DNA of 64,000 bases from positions 14,530,001 to 14,594,000 of the forward strand of contig NC_134373.1 of assembly GCF_035582795.1 (NCBI RefSeq). The letters are read 5' to 3'. Shown here piece by piece: positions 1 through 12,846 of the stretch; within the stretch, counting starts at the first letter, position 1; every line of letters starts with the position of its first letter. Origin of the DNA: Mycteria americana (Eukaryota; Chordata; Aves; Ciconiiformes; Ciconiidae). Made by a program: the position numbers and the translations under genes. The notes below the pieces were generated by a model. That model worked only from the letters and a program-made list of their open reading frames with translations, was not told where the DNA came from and did no database searches.

Positions 1-269
1 TCCTTCTGTCCCCTGTGATGTATCTGTGAGGAATTCATGTAGGAACTAGCTTCTGATCAATGCTTCCTTCCTTCCCGCAGTCAGCTTTATAATGTACAGT
101 GTTATCTTATATTCAAATGACTGCTGCTTAGATGTTCCACCGAACCAGCCCATTAAATATTACTCAAAGAGGAAACTCAGCAAAACAGTACTTACTGATG
201 CCTGTGACACAAGAATGACTCTCTTCTTTGAAAAACAGAGCAATCAAAGGGAAACATAAAGAAACTTAC
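1..269. other. CPO intron (partial)
   Basis: Minus-strand sequence after the exon 10 donor. No carboxypeptidase-like coding is readable here, so the terminal CPO exon must lie outside the window. Confidence 0.7.
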
Positions 270-354
270 ATAAAATTAAAGAGGTTGATCCTACTTTGTA
301 GCTGGTCCCGTACTTTCCCATCAGGGCAGCAGCTGCTTCTTCTGCAACATGCAT
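270..354 (-). CDS. CPO: CPO exon 10 (last exon seen)
   Basis: 28 codons plus one base: [19 protein letters not shown], then VGSTSLIL and the first base of a Tyr codon before gtaagt. Acceptor gatcttacag. The next exon (SSRDW to FELRD region) is not found in positions 1-269. Confidence 0.88.
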
Positions 355-3300
355 CTGTAAGATCAAAATGGGAATGGCATTGTCATCAGTACATTGCCAG
401 TACATTTGGCAATTATTTTGAGTGGACCAAAATTTTTGTCTCTTTCAGCTTTCCATTTACATATGATCAGGTTTAAGTTTTGATATTATTAGTTCAGGAC
501 TTTAGAGAAACCCATTACAAACATTTGGGCAAATTGTTCTTGATTTTTTTAATGCAAATTATGTTAAAATTTTAAAAATTACTCTGCAATTAGGTAGAGA
601 AGATATCTGCTTTGTGGTAAGGCTAGAGGGCTGTATTTTGGAGAATTAGTCTATGCTGTATAGCGTACTGATACTGACTACAGCAGCAATTGATCTCTTA
701 CACTTGTTATATTGCCATAGACTCTGTATCCCACCATCTTTAGAAACTGAGCCATAGACAGACTAAATGACTTCTCCAATGACGCATATGAAGTCCAAAC
801 CCAAGTCCCTCACGCTCTTGACTAGGGCTTCAGCTACTGGAATGTTCATAAATACACATGTTAATGAACTCAAATTAGAACACTCAGAAACTGAGGGGAG
901 AAGTAACCAAGAAGTAGGTGCCTACTTTCCTCCCATTCTCCTAGTGAGCACATTTGGAATACCCTTTCTGGACACGATCGTGACAACCATATGTGTATAA
1001 TGTGCTGGCATCCTAAACTGCAAATGTGTTCTTGTATGCAGCAGGAACTTGGTGCTCTTCTCCACTTACCTTGCATTGCAGTAACCCTATCTGTAATAGT
1101 TCAATTTTCCTGATTTAAGATGAAGGATTAGGATTAATTCTGAGGCGAATAAACCTTGCTGATACTGCACAGAGCGGCAATAACTCTGGGAGCCAAGCCC
1201 CTGAATAAGCCCAGCTCCTCTGAAGGAAAGGCAAGAGGGCAAATAGAGTTGTGTCACATGCTGCTGCCTGTACTTGTTCTCTACAAGTGTGGAAGATGAA
1301 TGTTTTGCCCTACCAGTTCTTCACTGTTACTTGGAGGTTTAGTTGTGGAACCATACGGAGTGAGGATGTACTGTCCATAGGAGTGAATTGTTAAATAGCA
1401 CAAAATGTCACTCTTCTTCCTTTCGATAAACTGAGCCACAGCTCTTGTCTCAGGCTCTGATTCTGGTCCAGATCCACAGAAGATTTCACTGCTGCAGTTA
1501 TAAGAAACACCAATACCTGGAGAGGAATACAAAAAGTGAATCCAAGGAGAGACATACAAAAGCCAGTTCAGAGGGAACAAGGAAATTTACCTTGGAGTGT
1601 TAAGGCATGTGTTTATGTGGGCAGGGAGACTAGACAGCTCAGTGGGACTTTAACATTTTACTCCGTTGGTAGCAACTAAAATTTGCTACAAGACTGAAAT
1701 ATTTAATGCACATTTACAGGCTGGCTGCAATGAAAACACTCTGATACCACCACAGTGTACCACCTGCCAGGGAAGATTTGGAGGCTCCTTGAAATTCATG
1801 GCAAACACAAATACTGACTGTTAAGTGACTAACTCCTAACATTGCTGCCTAGAGCTGATGCTTGTTCCTGCAGTGATTTAGAGGTATAGTTATATAAGCA
1901 GCAATTTTCTGCTCACAAAAATAAATGCCAGTTGAAAGTCAATGACTTAATATTTTTACAAACCAGGTTTTTATTTTTACATATGTCTTGATGACAACAA
2001 GATGAGTATTCCTTTCTTATAGGACTTCATCTTATTTCAGACACTAGTTATTACTCTCGCTTTACGTTTGTGTTGCTGATCTGAAATACTTGGAACTTAC
2101 TGCCCCAGGAGGAATTGAAGTTTCGGTTCAGATCTGTCCCATAGCAGGTGCCATTCATATGGGGAGAACGGTTTTTCCTCCACAAACGATCCTAAACAAA
2201 AGTAACTTCAGTTACATAATAACAACTCAATGATCCATAGGACCTAGTGATAATACGGTGTAAAGACTCCTTTATTTTAGACCTCTGCATTCAGAGTAAC
2301 TCTTGCAATGTAAGAGTGCAACTCTGTGTGCGAGGGTGATAAAGTTTAGTGATAGAAGATTTTATCTACTACAGCCAGGCTGTCATATTCCACAAGCCTG
2401 CATGCACCTTCAAATGAGCCTCCTGAACTTTAAAAAAAAAAAGTATACTTTTTCTGGTGTACTCAACTGCTTCCATGCAGTGTTGCACTCCTAAAAAAGA
2501 CTTGGCACTGTGAGGGATACCTCTGTGTCCAAGAGACGATAGCTGAACTTATGTTTGTTTCAGATTCAAGAAGATGAATGCTTTTTGTCAGCTAATCTTG
2601 CTGCTGTTCCTTGGTTCCCTGCTATACTCACTGCTATAGTTGGTTCTCTGCAGACCTCACTGCACTCCCTGGACGAGCTTTCCAGCTGAATTATCTATGC
2701 ATCCAAGTGCAATGTGTGGTGTGCCCCAAACCTGCCGGGGAGCAAGCTGGGAGACAGCAGGATCCACATGGCAGTAGGCTGAGCCTGTTGGGCCATGCTG
2801 AGGTCCTGCATTAAAAAGTGTTTTGACTGGGCTCAGGAGCCTGGAAGCTTGATGAGAGTTGCGGAAGACCAACATTTTGCATTATTCTCCATATCAGAAA
2901 AGGAAGATTGTTTGGGAGGGCACACCTATTTCAAAACCAAATAGCCCAATATTTGACCAGTTCTCCTCCTGTCCCATGCTGCAAAGGTGCTTAGACCCAT
3001 CTGCTAGCTGAGATCTCTTGTGAAGGATGACTGACTCCTCCAGACATGCTTAACTCCATCAACCAAGCCTTGTGCTGTTAGCAGGGAAGTAAGTCCATCC
3101 CCAGAAACCCCAAAGCAATTGATCCTGTGGTTTTGTCCTTCTCTCTTCCCAAGGCTCATGACGTTTGCTAGGAATTTTTAGCCCTATAATCTCAAGTGAC
3201 TGCTGATTTACCAGAAGAAACAAAACCTCTCTGCCATGAGAGGATTTGTGTGAGTAATGATTCTGTCACTGTTCTCTGTTTAAATATAATTGCTATGATT

Positions 3301-6300
3301 GTATCTAAAATTAACAAAACATGCTGTGCACATCTAACTTTCAATCTAGTTCCTGGATTTTCACTACTTACTTTTTCCCAGGAATAGATGTAGCCATCAA
3401 TATTGAGGACTGGCAAGACGTAGAGGTCCAAATTCTGCAGAAATCTGCTTATCTTTGGGTCAGATTTGTAATTTTGAAGAATCTGAAAATAAAAAAATAC
3501 AGAGGACTGAGCAGAGAATCTAGTGGTAATCCCTGGAAAGAGCTAGTTTAGAAGTATCATCAGTTAATCACTATCATCAGGGAATCACTCTCTCCTGGAT
3601 ACCCCCATGGTATCCAAAATCTACTTGATCCCCAGATATGTTGAGATATCTACCTTTTGCCATTAAAAAAGTGACAGTGTATCCTGTTATAGTGTACTTC
3701 ATATGAATATAGTCTTGTAGGTATGAAAGCTGCATGATAGTGTACCTGTGCGCCAGGTACTTTCAGTACACGTGGAACATTGCTATACCATATCTTAGGG
3801 TTGCTTTATTCCAGGGAGACTGTGGCTTTGTGATGCAAAGACGCTTGATCCAAAAGCCACTGTGGGAAATTGAGAGATTGCTATCAAGATCAGTGGCTTT
3901 GGAATCAGTTCAGGTGGAGGAAACAATGCGCTAACAAATATTGTCCCATATCTCATCTCAAACTGTGATTTGGACTTTGGTCTCCACAGGTATCTGTACT
4001 ATGTACTAATTTTGAAAATTATATTTTAACAGAAAAAGCATAATTCTTGGTACCATGATAGAGAAGAGAACTGAAGTATCCAAAGTGATATGTTTTTTTT
4101 ATTATCTAAGTGGAAAAGTGAGGACTCACTTCTTTCACAAACCACTGGCAGAAGGCTGGAGAGATCCATTCTCTGGCATGAATCCCACAGTCCATCCAAA
4201 TGATCTTTTTGGTTTTATCTGATGGTTGACTGATCTGAGAGAGTGTAAAAATGATCATTTGGAAAACTGTTACATTACAATAAAATAGCCTAGCGTAATA
4301 CAGAAAGAAAAGGATGTGCCTTGATATGCTGTTGGGCTATCTGAGATTATTATTATTACAGACATCATTATGTCAAGTTCTTCTTCCTAATAACCCCATC
4401 TCTGTAGTATCGCAGGACAAGAGTTTTAAAGTGTCTGTTGAGCAGGAGTGTCAATAAAACAGTTTCTTTTTCATTTATATTAGTCATTCACAGGACTGGT
4501 TGTTCTTACTTTGAGATTCTTTTTTTTTTTAGAAGGGGAAGCACAAGAAGGCAGGGAATCTAATTTTACTCAGTGATAGGAACAGATTAGACAATAACTA
4601 ACCCAATTATTAAGACTGGTTTTTACTAGAGTGTCCGATAAAAAATGTTATGGAATACTCCTAGCAGAAAGGCTCTATGCTGTAAAAAATAATAAAACCA
4701 ACAAAACAGAACACTTTATCCTCACGCACAGCTGTTGCTAAGCTAGTTTCAGCTTGATTTGTATTTCTAAACAAGACTTCAGTTAAATTTGTTGTTTTCA
4801 CTGCATAATAGCAATAGCAAGGTTATGGTGATAATGTATATGAAAGTTGGCAAATCTTACTGTACTGTAGAGGAGTAAAACCATCTCCTTCTATTTCAGT
4901 GAATTGGGATGAGCACTGTCTTAGGAAAGATCTGAATCCTGTCTTCTCCTGTGTACTTTTTTGTGAAGATACCTTTTATTCATTTTAAGAAAGTTCCTCC
5001 CTTACCTGCAGATAATACATTGTTCGATTCTCGATTGTCTTCCCCAGGTAGTGCTGAGTCACCAGCTCACTGTTGCTTTTCTGGATCTGAGTCATCCATT
5101 GATAAATCTGAAATGGTCACAGAGAATTCTTGGTCTGAAGTGGGAGTTTACTTCTCTTTCCCACCTCCATTTCCAGATTAAAGCATTTTCTTTTGCTTAG
5201 ACAAGCAATGTTTTCCTCAGAGCTTATTTCAATCTCTGAATCACTTAACACTCATGGAAGGCCTTTCACTTGCCTCTGAGCAAAGGCATGGTCATATCTC
5301 ACTGGGTGTTAAAAGATAACATCACTGCAATACAACACTGATACTCTATTCTGGATCTCATTCAACATGCCCATCCTATTGGGCATCTTTCTGTTGACTT
5401 CACCAGACATGGAGCCACACCATCAACTCTTCAAAACAGTATGACAGTCTCTTCTCTATCAGTACTGATTTTCCACATCTGAGTTCAGCAGCAGTTCCCC
5501 AATGGGTAGCTCAAACAAAATATACATGAGGATTGACTCTGCTCTCTCACTCTTATCATGTGGTTAGGAGGAAGAATACCACCATGCTCTGCCTTTGTCC
5601 AGGCTTACCCACTCGTCTGTGAAACATAGCACCAAGAATTCTTCACTACCCACCCTCATGATGTTATTCTCTCCTGAAGTGTCAAAAACCTGTCCTTAAA
5701 TTACTTCTTTCTACGGGTCTCCCACTGTTCACCTCTTCTTCCTCACTGGGATTCTAGAGACCACAATAGTCATTGCACTTCACATTTGACTCAGCATCAA
5801 ACATACTGGGGCTTAAATGAATAAATACTAGAGATAATGATAAAGCATAATAGGGTAAAAAGGTAGCAAACCAATCAACTGAACCCCAGAATATTATTTG
5901 CAAAACAATATGGCTGCTTCATGCAGAGCATTTAGGTTTTGGTCAGGAAGGAATTGAGGATTTAATCAAAATCAATGGCAAATTCATGTTCAATTCAACC
6001 AGGCTGAGATTCTACTCAAAGAGTAAGGACTGATTCTGCAAAGAAGAAAGCCAGAAGGAGCTCCACTGACTTCAGCTGAGCTTTGTGCAAGCACACAGTT
6101 TCTTGCTGTGGCATTTACAAAATAGCATCAACAAAAAAACCAAGCAGACTTGGGTTGCTCTTTACCTCTTCCATTGGATGATATTGGGTGTAGACATAAC
6201 CTTCTGGGACCTGCCTGTGGCTGCTCCTCTCCCTTGGCATGCTCTGATCCACAAGTTCCTGCACGTCAGGTATTAGGACTCTGAGGGAAGGGGGAAAGGG

Positions 6301-9300
6301 GAAGATAGAAAAGAAAACAACCCCTAACAATTACTGCAGAACTATCATGGTGGGTACATTGCTTACATCAACAAATGAAAGGATTTAGCCTCTTCTGTTG
6401 TCGACTGCCTGGCAAATTCATTACCATCAGCATAAAGTACTGAGATTTTCACTGGGTTTTAACAATAAAGTAATAATTTTACCAGATTTTTTTTTTAAAG
6501 ATTGACAATTTTCTACAAAAAAAAAGTTCAATATCTTTTTTTCTTCACCACTTCTACTTCTGGGCAAAACTCTAAAATACCACCTTTTGGGAAAAGGAAA
6601 GAAAAGTGAAAAATTTAAGATTAGTGTTTCATTGTATTTTATGGAGACATTTTCAATTTGCAAAGACTTCACGAAGCATTCATTGCAATTTACAAAGATC
6701 AGAGCAAAACCCCTCTTTCCTTCAAAAAGTTCGTCTTGCTTTTTAGCTACAAATTAGTCCAGAAATGGGTATAGCACAGGCATGATTCCATGATCAAGGG
6801 AGTCAATAAAACCTTTTCCTTGGCTTCAGTGGACGTTGGATCATACACTGTGCTTTCTCACTGCAATCAGCCTCTTGTGACACTATTACAAATCTGTGCT
6901 CATTGTAAACACTTGCGATAAGACAATTGCAAAGGTAGCTTAAACATTGTTGATTTCAAACACTGTAAGTGCTAATAGGCTATTCTGCTGACTGTAGCAC
7001 TGATCCGCATTTCTGGAAACTGCACATAAGAAACTTTTAAGGGTAGTTACAGCTGACTTTCACTCTGAGCTTTGATGTTTATTCACATCTGAACTTCAAA
7101 CTAAAATTCAGGCAGTGCAAATTCCCATGAACTGAAACCACACACGCAAAATGCCTTATCAGAGCTCTGGAGAATTGAAATCCCAGAGTCTGACACAGTC
7201 AGAATATTGATGTCCTGATTATAATTTGTCATTTATGTCTTTATCATTATATACCTAACTGTCATGTTACCTTCCTTGCATGGCAACTGCCTTCTAAAAG
7301 GTGGTTCCTGCTTTGAATCTGTTATAAGAACTTTAACTCTAACATTGCTGTACTCATCTTAATCCTTTTGTAATACAAAGCCAAAATTTCAGCTTGACTA
7401 TTAAATTACCAACCTCTTTCTTTAGGACCCTACATAAGGTGGGTACAGTTCTGGCCCCAATCCAAGTAAAAAAAAAAAAAAGATTAAGCTGCTAACTTCA
7501 GTTTAGTCTTTAAATTTCTACTAGAATCAGTTGAAACCATTGGAAGATGAAGAGCCTTGATACAAATAAGAGGTTAAATATCTTCTGGAACATTGTGTAA
7601 GTCCTGAATACCTAAACCTGATGCTAGATCGTTTGTACTGGTTCCCACCTCATCTCTCTCCATCTCTGGTTGTCAGGGCATCACACTTACTAAAAAGAAT
7701 TTGTCAGGCAAGATGCAGCATGTCAAGATCAGCTTTAACTCTAAACAGCTTTGAAGTGGCACCAATCCTCCTTTAACTTATCTTTGAGTGGTAAATGTCA
7801 GTGTATGTCCATAGGCCATTTGTCACCAGCCCTGAATGACTACAGGATTGTTTATATGAAATATAGCTAGCTACTGGTTACCTGAACAAGTCAGTTCCAA
7901 ATGGGAATGGGACTGTGTGAGGAATAGATCTTATTTAATCCCATTTGGCTTTATAAACACTCTTTGTATCTGGATTAGATCTGATTGGAAGTAGAAGCAT
8001 GGCAGTTAGTGAAGATGTGTGGCTGGGTAGGTGTGATAAAGCATCATGGGCCATTTGCAGCTCACAGCTCCCTATTGTGTGCACAGTGGGGACCTGCCAG
8101 TGGGACCTTTGTCCCAGGCTGGGATGTCTCTGTTTGGCTGGATGGTGCCAGGAAATTCTCACCAGCCTGGCAGGGGGGATAGGGCTAGGAAACTGCAGCT
8201 TTGAAGAAACTAGCTGAATATTCACTTTGAAAGGGCTCTTCTCCAAACCAGAGGAGCAACAAAAGAGAGGGAAGGGAAAAGGAGAGCTACAGAGACTACT
8301 TCTCTGCGGTGACACCGATGAAATGTTTGGGCTCTCCAACATAGGTAGGACCCTGTGTTCAAGTATCCATGCTTTCCAAGAGTAAAGCATGCTCCTATAA
8401 GTAGCGGTTGTACCAAGTTTGGCTTCCTGACTTTAGGCTAAAAAACTGAGTCATACATCTGAATGCCATCCTCTGCCACAGAGAAGGCAACAGCAGGAAA
8501 CAAGACAGATTGGGCTGTCTCAGATCCCGGCTCCAAATTCACAGTCCAGGCTAGTTGGAAGGTGAATAAACAGGGCATAGGGGAATGTGCTTTTAAAACT
8601 CAGAGGTATATATAGCATCTGTGCTTGGGCAGGTCAAGGTAAGTTGGAGGCACTTGGAACAAAGGTTGGGTCCTATCATCAGTACTTGCTGACTGTTCAT
8701 TGGAAAGGGCCAGGACCTTTTGTGATAGCAAGGAAGATTGTTAGAGCCAGCCTTTCCCATCAGGAAATTAGAGGTTGTACTTGTAAGAGATCATATGCTG
8801 ATCTAAGCTGTCTTTCACCTCCTGCACCAGAGGGGCTGGGACCCTTATGTGCAGGTCTTCTCCAGCCCAGATGTCTTCAGGCAGCAGTGGCTTCCACAAA
8901 TCCAGCTGTGCAGAGGAGAAGAAAGAAATGCACAAGTCAAGCTCTGTTTTCAGAACGAGAAAATATATTTAAGATAGAGTTGCTGCATCTCAATAAATGG
9001 AAGAAGTTTTCCTTCAAATTCTCCCCTTAACTATTCTCCAGCCATCTGTTCATAGAGCATGCAGCACAGGCTGAGTGTTTCCATTGACTCGGGCACCACT
9101 GATAAGGAGCAGCACCTTCACAGAGCCATGCAAGGAAACTAACTTCTTCCCATAAATTCCTTCAGGTAGTGGAAGGGCAATTCCACCCTACACTAAGAAA
9201 AAAAAGTTAGGTAAAGCTCTTTCAAGTTTACTTTAACCTTCATTCCTGTCCAAAATTACATGCAAATCTGTTTTACAGCCCAAGACCCCACTCTGCTTTT

Positions 9301-12300
9301 TGGGCACACATGGTTATTCTTACTCACCAGTAAAGTGCTGTAAAGATGCTGAAGATGCTGGACTTGCTGAAGTGTTTCTGGCACAATATGCAAAACCTGA
9401 TCCCTGGAAATTCAGCAGAGAAACAAGATCAGTTTTAATGTCTGTTAAAGTATCCGTGATTTCATAAGCCAAAAGGAGATATTTTGTTACGTAGAAGGAA
9501 GACAGAGCATCTAACTGAGTGCTGTTCCAACAAAAACATGTCTGAGTGATGAATTCCTGGAATGTTGTAGCTACAAATAGGACTAAGTGATGTGAGTTTT
9601 CTGTTGCTAGAGTGCTAGGTTAACTCTGCTTCCTTCCCAGTGGCAATTCTTTATTCACCATACTAGCTTCACTGAAGCCAACTGCTCGCGTGAGCCCTGG
9701 TGTGTGTTTTTGCCTTTGCAGGACCAGGGCCAGAACAAGATCATTGGTAATATATAATAAACTATTTACTTGATAAGATGTCACTTTTTTTTCCCTCCTG
9801 TTCAGGAATTATTCAGTTATTCCAGATAGACTTGGTGCTTTGCTGATCTATCAGCATGCAAAAACATTAGATAGCCATGATAAATGAACATTGCTAAGAG
9901 CTTGAGATGTTCACAAACTACTTGTCATGAGAATAGCCAGTTTATTCCACAAATAGTGAATAGTGTGGTCTCCAGAACTGCATATTCTTACTCAATTCGG
10001 AGGAAACAAAAATTTCTAATACAGGAGCTATCATTTTCTATTTCTAGAAAAGACAAACAGACCTAGTGTCTGAGTATATATTTTCATGAGGCCCCATGAA
10101 AATTTCATTTACTACAGGCTTAATATGAAAACAATATTGAGAGTTTACAAAGAACAAATTAAAATGGTTGGAAATGCAGAAAAAACAAATCTGTATGTTC
10201 TATTAAAAAAACTCTTTTAATTATTTTTCTAATTTTTTTTCAGTGTTCGTTCAGATCAACTTTCCAGGACTGATAGCAAATGTGACATTTCTAATGAAAG
10301 GGTTTCATAATGAGGAGTGGATTTTTACGACTACATTACATTACTCAAAGATGAGATAGCAGTTATCCACTACTGATGTGATAGAATGGGAAACTCGAGA
10401 AATGTTTGCATTGGTTAGTAACTAGTAACTAACTACTGCTTCACAGTCTCCTTCAGTGACTTCAATGGGCCTTGAAGCCTTTACAGGACAAGTATAGAAA
10501 AAGAACATTTTACATTTTAAAGCTTTTGTAACAGAAATTCTTCTTGCAAAAGCCTTGCATGGCTTTTTATTAAAGCCATGGTCATTATGGTCATTAATAT
10601 AATATGCTCTCTTCATCTGAACTGCAACTGCTATCATTTGTGCTTCCATACACAAATGTACAATTATCAGCTTAATATACATGCAAATAGGATTCATTGT
10701 TCATTCACATTATCCACTGAAAAACAGGGGGATTTGGGTTTTTTTACATCTCTCTTGAAAATATCACCTTTGCTGATAGAGAAACGTAGAACTTTATAGT
10801 TAAAATGGGCTGTTTACTACTGGTTCAGGAGATGCCGTTAGCATATAGGACCCTCATCTATGGGGCAAAATGATTACATTTGCATTGCTAACTATTTGAT
10901 ACAACAGCCATGATATCTTTGTAATAAACCTTGTAGATGCAGGATAAACATCTTTGCTAGGAGAATAAACATCTCAGCTGCAGTTCAGAGTTTATTCTCT
11001 CTAAATGCCTGGGCTTGCTTTGCTCTTTGTCTATCAGGAAGGGAAACAATATCCTGTAATATCTCTCTATCCTCATTGACATTATGTCTTAATTACACCA
11101 AATGAAAGAAATGCCAGACAGTCAGATTGCTGCCAGATGGCCAGCTCTTATTTACTGATAAACCTTTTACAATAGCCATTGTGGAGACAAATCATTTTTA
11201 ATAGTAAACTAAGATTAGAAAGCACACACTCGTTTATGATTATGGACTAGGATTCTCAGTGGAGAAGTGCAAAGTCAGCCCATGTGACCACGTGAGAACA
11301 ACAGTTTTTTAAATGCTACAGTTAAGCTTTCTTACCAAATTAAAGGACAGTTCTCAGCACAAGCTGCGTTTCCTTGGATGCTCATAGATCAGATATTTCG
11401 TTTAAGTTGTTGAACAGAGCAAATGACAACAAAAATGGGCTTTACTAGTCATTTCGTCTTTGTGCAGGTGCTGCCCACCCAAAGTCACACTAACCGTTCG
11501 ATTAAATGTGTTTTTAAATCCCATGCAAGTACTCAACAGGTTCAGTCCTGGACAGCAATTAGAAACAAAAATGAACACTACATTACCAAGGGTCTGTTGA
11601 ATTCTATTCAGTGAAATCGACAGGCTGACTGCATCCCTTATACAAATCTAAAGCCTAATATTATCCAAGGGAAATAACACATTTTAAAGAGAGAAGTAGT
11701 GACTCTCTATGCTCTGCCAAGAGCTTTGCCAGGAGAGTTGTTGAATGGGTATACTATGAAGGAATTTGCAGTAGGTATTGCTTGGTTTTCTCTCCTTTTT
11801 AAAACTATATTCTGGGGATATAATTAGTCTAGAGGCATTCAGCACTGGGCTACTTCCTCTGTTTACTTTAGAAAATTCCATGTATAAAGTTATATGTGGA
11901 TAGCTGGCCTCCACACTATATTTGTGCCCCTCCTGCAAATCCCAGCTACCGTAAAGGCAGAGTGACCTATCATTCCTTGTAAAGTTGAGGGTGAATGAAA
12001 CAAAATAGTTTAGACAGGCAAACAGCATAATTTTATATCACTCATTTTCTTATGAAGCAGAACCAAGAATGGAGAATACAGCAAAACTAGACATTTCATA
12101 CTTTTCAAAAACATTAATCAGTAATAAAAAATGTGATAATCTCATTCTCTGAATACCTTGGGGTAAAGATTGTCTGGACCAATTCCATTAGCTTTTTTTT
12201 GTTATTGTTACAGATTTCCAACAGGGGTTCAGTATCTGAGCTGCTTTTGAGACACCATCTTTTTCACATAACCTCAGCTGTCTTTTATTAATGGATATAA

Positions 12301-12749
12301 TTTTGCTCAGTCATCTCCCCTGCTTTATACTCAGAAAAGGCATTTTATTCCTACAGCATCTGATTTCAAAGTTCATTATGAGAGAGGCTAAGCCAAATTA
12401 ATTTCAGCTAATGGAAGCAGAGCATCCTGAGGTGCATTTGAGGGGCATTCTGTGTCTCCTACTGCTGCAGCCATATCTTTGTTGGCTTGGATTTGGTTCA
12501 CTCTTTCTTCAATTCCCATCTTTATATTTTCTTTCCAAATCTTACAAAGATTACAGCTTAGTAACCCTATCTCCAGGTTTTCCGTTCGTAGTTGTTATTA
12601 TTATTCTTACACAGTTCCTGGGAATTTCACTGCATGCACAATTTTTCATGATATTTCATTCACACTCACCCGTCATATTGCAATTTCAAGCTGAGTTTTC
12701 CAGGAATTAGCATCCCCAGAGAAAAGGTGATCCCAAGAAAAAGCCACAT
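270..12749 (-). CDS. CPO: Carboxypeptidase O (partial, 3' end off window)
   Basis: Zinc metallocarboxypeptidase of family M14A. In mammals CPO is a membrane-anchored intestinal brush-border enzyme that trims acidic C-terminal residues (established knowledge). Ten minus-strand coding exons join in phase: 12670-12749, 9328-9403, 8781-8905, 6166-6280, 5006-5107, 4130-4234, 3372-3482, 2101-2191, 1314-1516, 270-354, giving 364 complete codons with no stop. Residues 1-20 form a signal peptide ([14 protein letters not shown]). Residues 27-112 look like a procarboxypeptidase activation domain ending in a basic stretch (RERSSHR). The peptidase domain follows: zinc ligands H185 and E188 (HARE) and H313 (HSYGQ), carboxylate-binding N260-R261 (NRNF), WRK at 242-244. 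The catalytic Tyr and Glu and any GPI signal would be in exon(s) left of position 1. CPO is preferred over CPA or CPB because of the match to remembered human CPO and the position beside FASTKD2. A TATA-type promoter lies upstream. Confidence 0.93.
355..1313. other. CPO intron 9
   Basis: No coding sequence recognised. About 725-830 resembles the 3' part of an old MIR-type SINE, but weakly. Confidence 0.55.
1314..1516 (-). CDS. CPO: CPO exon 9 (third zinc ligand)
   Basis: 67 complete codons, [14 protein letters not shown] to SNSEEL, holding H313 of HSYGQ. C254 of the previous exon and C276 probably form the conserved disulfide. Acceptor ctctccag, donor gtaggg. Confidence 0.95.
2101..2191 (-). 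CDS. CPO: CPO exon 8 (carboxylate-binding residues)
   Basis: 30 codons plus one base: [11 protein letters not shown] to [14 protein letters not shown]260 and R261 correspond to the pair that holds the substrate C-terminal carboxylate. NSS is a possible glycosylation site. Acceptor tgtttag, donor gtaagt. Confidence 0.96.
3372..3482 (-). CDS. CPO: CPO exon 7
   Basis: 37 codons ending in [18 protein letters not shown], a segment shared by carboxypeptidases A, B and O. Acceptor ttattttcag, donor gtaagt. Confidence 0.96.
4130..4234 (-). CDS. CPO: CPO exon 6 (first zinc-binding motif)
   Basis: 35 codons, [10 protein letters not shown] to CQWFVKE. It contains [12 protein letters not shown] with zinc ligands H185 and E188. 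Acceptor ctctcag, donor gtgagt. Confidence 0.96.
5006..5107 (-). CDS. CPO: CPO exon 5
   Basis: 34 codons, IYQWMTQI to MYYLQ, phase 0 at both ends, with tttcag acceptor and gtaagg donor. Confidence 0.93.
6166..6280 (-). CDS. CPO: CPO exon 4 (prodomain end, activation site)
   Basis: Codes [12 protein letters not shown], then a basic linker (PRERSSHR) that is the likely tryptic activation site, then [11 protein letters not shown], the start of the mature enzyme. Acceptor ttccctcag, donor gtaaag. Confidence 0.9.
6281..8780. other. CPO intron 3
   Basis: 2.5 kb. It contains an open minus-strand frame at 7935-8390 with no recognisable protein character. Otherwise nothing is identified. Confidence 0.55.
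8781..8905 (-). CDS. CPO: CPO exon 3 (prodomain)
   Basis: Codes LDLWKP through [12 protein letters not shown] to ISYK, 41 codons plus two bases. The acceptor is ctgcacag and the donor gtacaa; the split Lys codon is completed by the first base of the next exon. Confidence 0.88.
9328..9403 (-). CDS. CPO: CPO exon 2 (prodomain start)
   Basis: Codes [15 protein letters not shown] and continues to a phase-0 gtgagt donor. The acceptor is tttccag. The sequence is typical of the first strand and helix of the M14A activation domain. Confidence 0.88.
9404..12669. other. CPO intron 1
   Basis: 3.3 kb between the signal-peptide exon and the prodomain. No coding exon or clear repeat was recognised on either strand. 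Confidence 0.5.
12670..12749 (-). CDS. CPO: CPO coding exon 1 (signal peptide)
   Basis: ATG at 12749 with A at -3, then 26 codons and two bases of a Gly codon before a gtgagt donor. The segment is hydrophobic ([13 protein letters not shown]) and ends QYDG, joining in phase to DQVLHIVP of the next exon, as in other procarboxypeptidases. Confidence 0.85.
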
Positions 12750-12830
12750 CTTTGTGCAAAGAACCCAGCCCCAGCAGTGCAGGACTAGAGAGGAGGAGGC
12801 TAGATCTGGACTGAACACTTTACTTGTACA

Positions 12831-12846
12831 ATTATAATATATAACC
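12831..12846 (-). promoter_or_regulatory. CPO: Probable CPO TATA-type promoter
   Basis: On the minus strand a TATATATTATAA-like block lies about 90 bases upstream of the CPO ATG. A start site about 30 bases downstream would leave a 5' UTR of roughly 60 bases. A TATA promoter without a CpG island fits a tissue-restricted digestive enzyme. The assignment is inference from motif and spacing. Confidence 0.5.

Larger units (their letters stand above)
1517..4129. other. CPO introns 6-8 (between exons 6 and 9)
   Basis: Apart from exons 7 and 8 I see only AT-rich intronic sequence with short A/T runs. No further gene or identifiable repeat. Confidence 0.55.

Noticed and set aside
1281-1313. Extension of CPO exon 9 into VGQN
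   Set aside because: Human CPO also has VGQ nearby, so this was tempting, but the frame stops after a few codons and a GTAGGG donor with a phase-matched next exon (270-354) explains the join better.
7935-8390. 151-codon minus-strand frame
   Set aside because: It lies inside CPO intron 3, has low-complexity Ser/Pro-rich sequence and does not join in phase to neighbouring exons.
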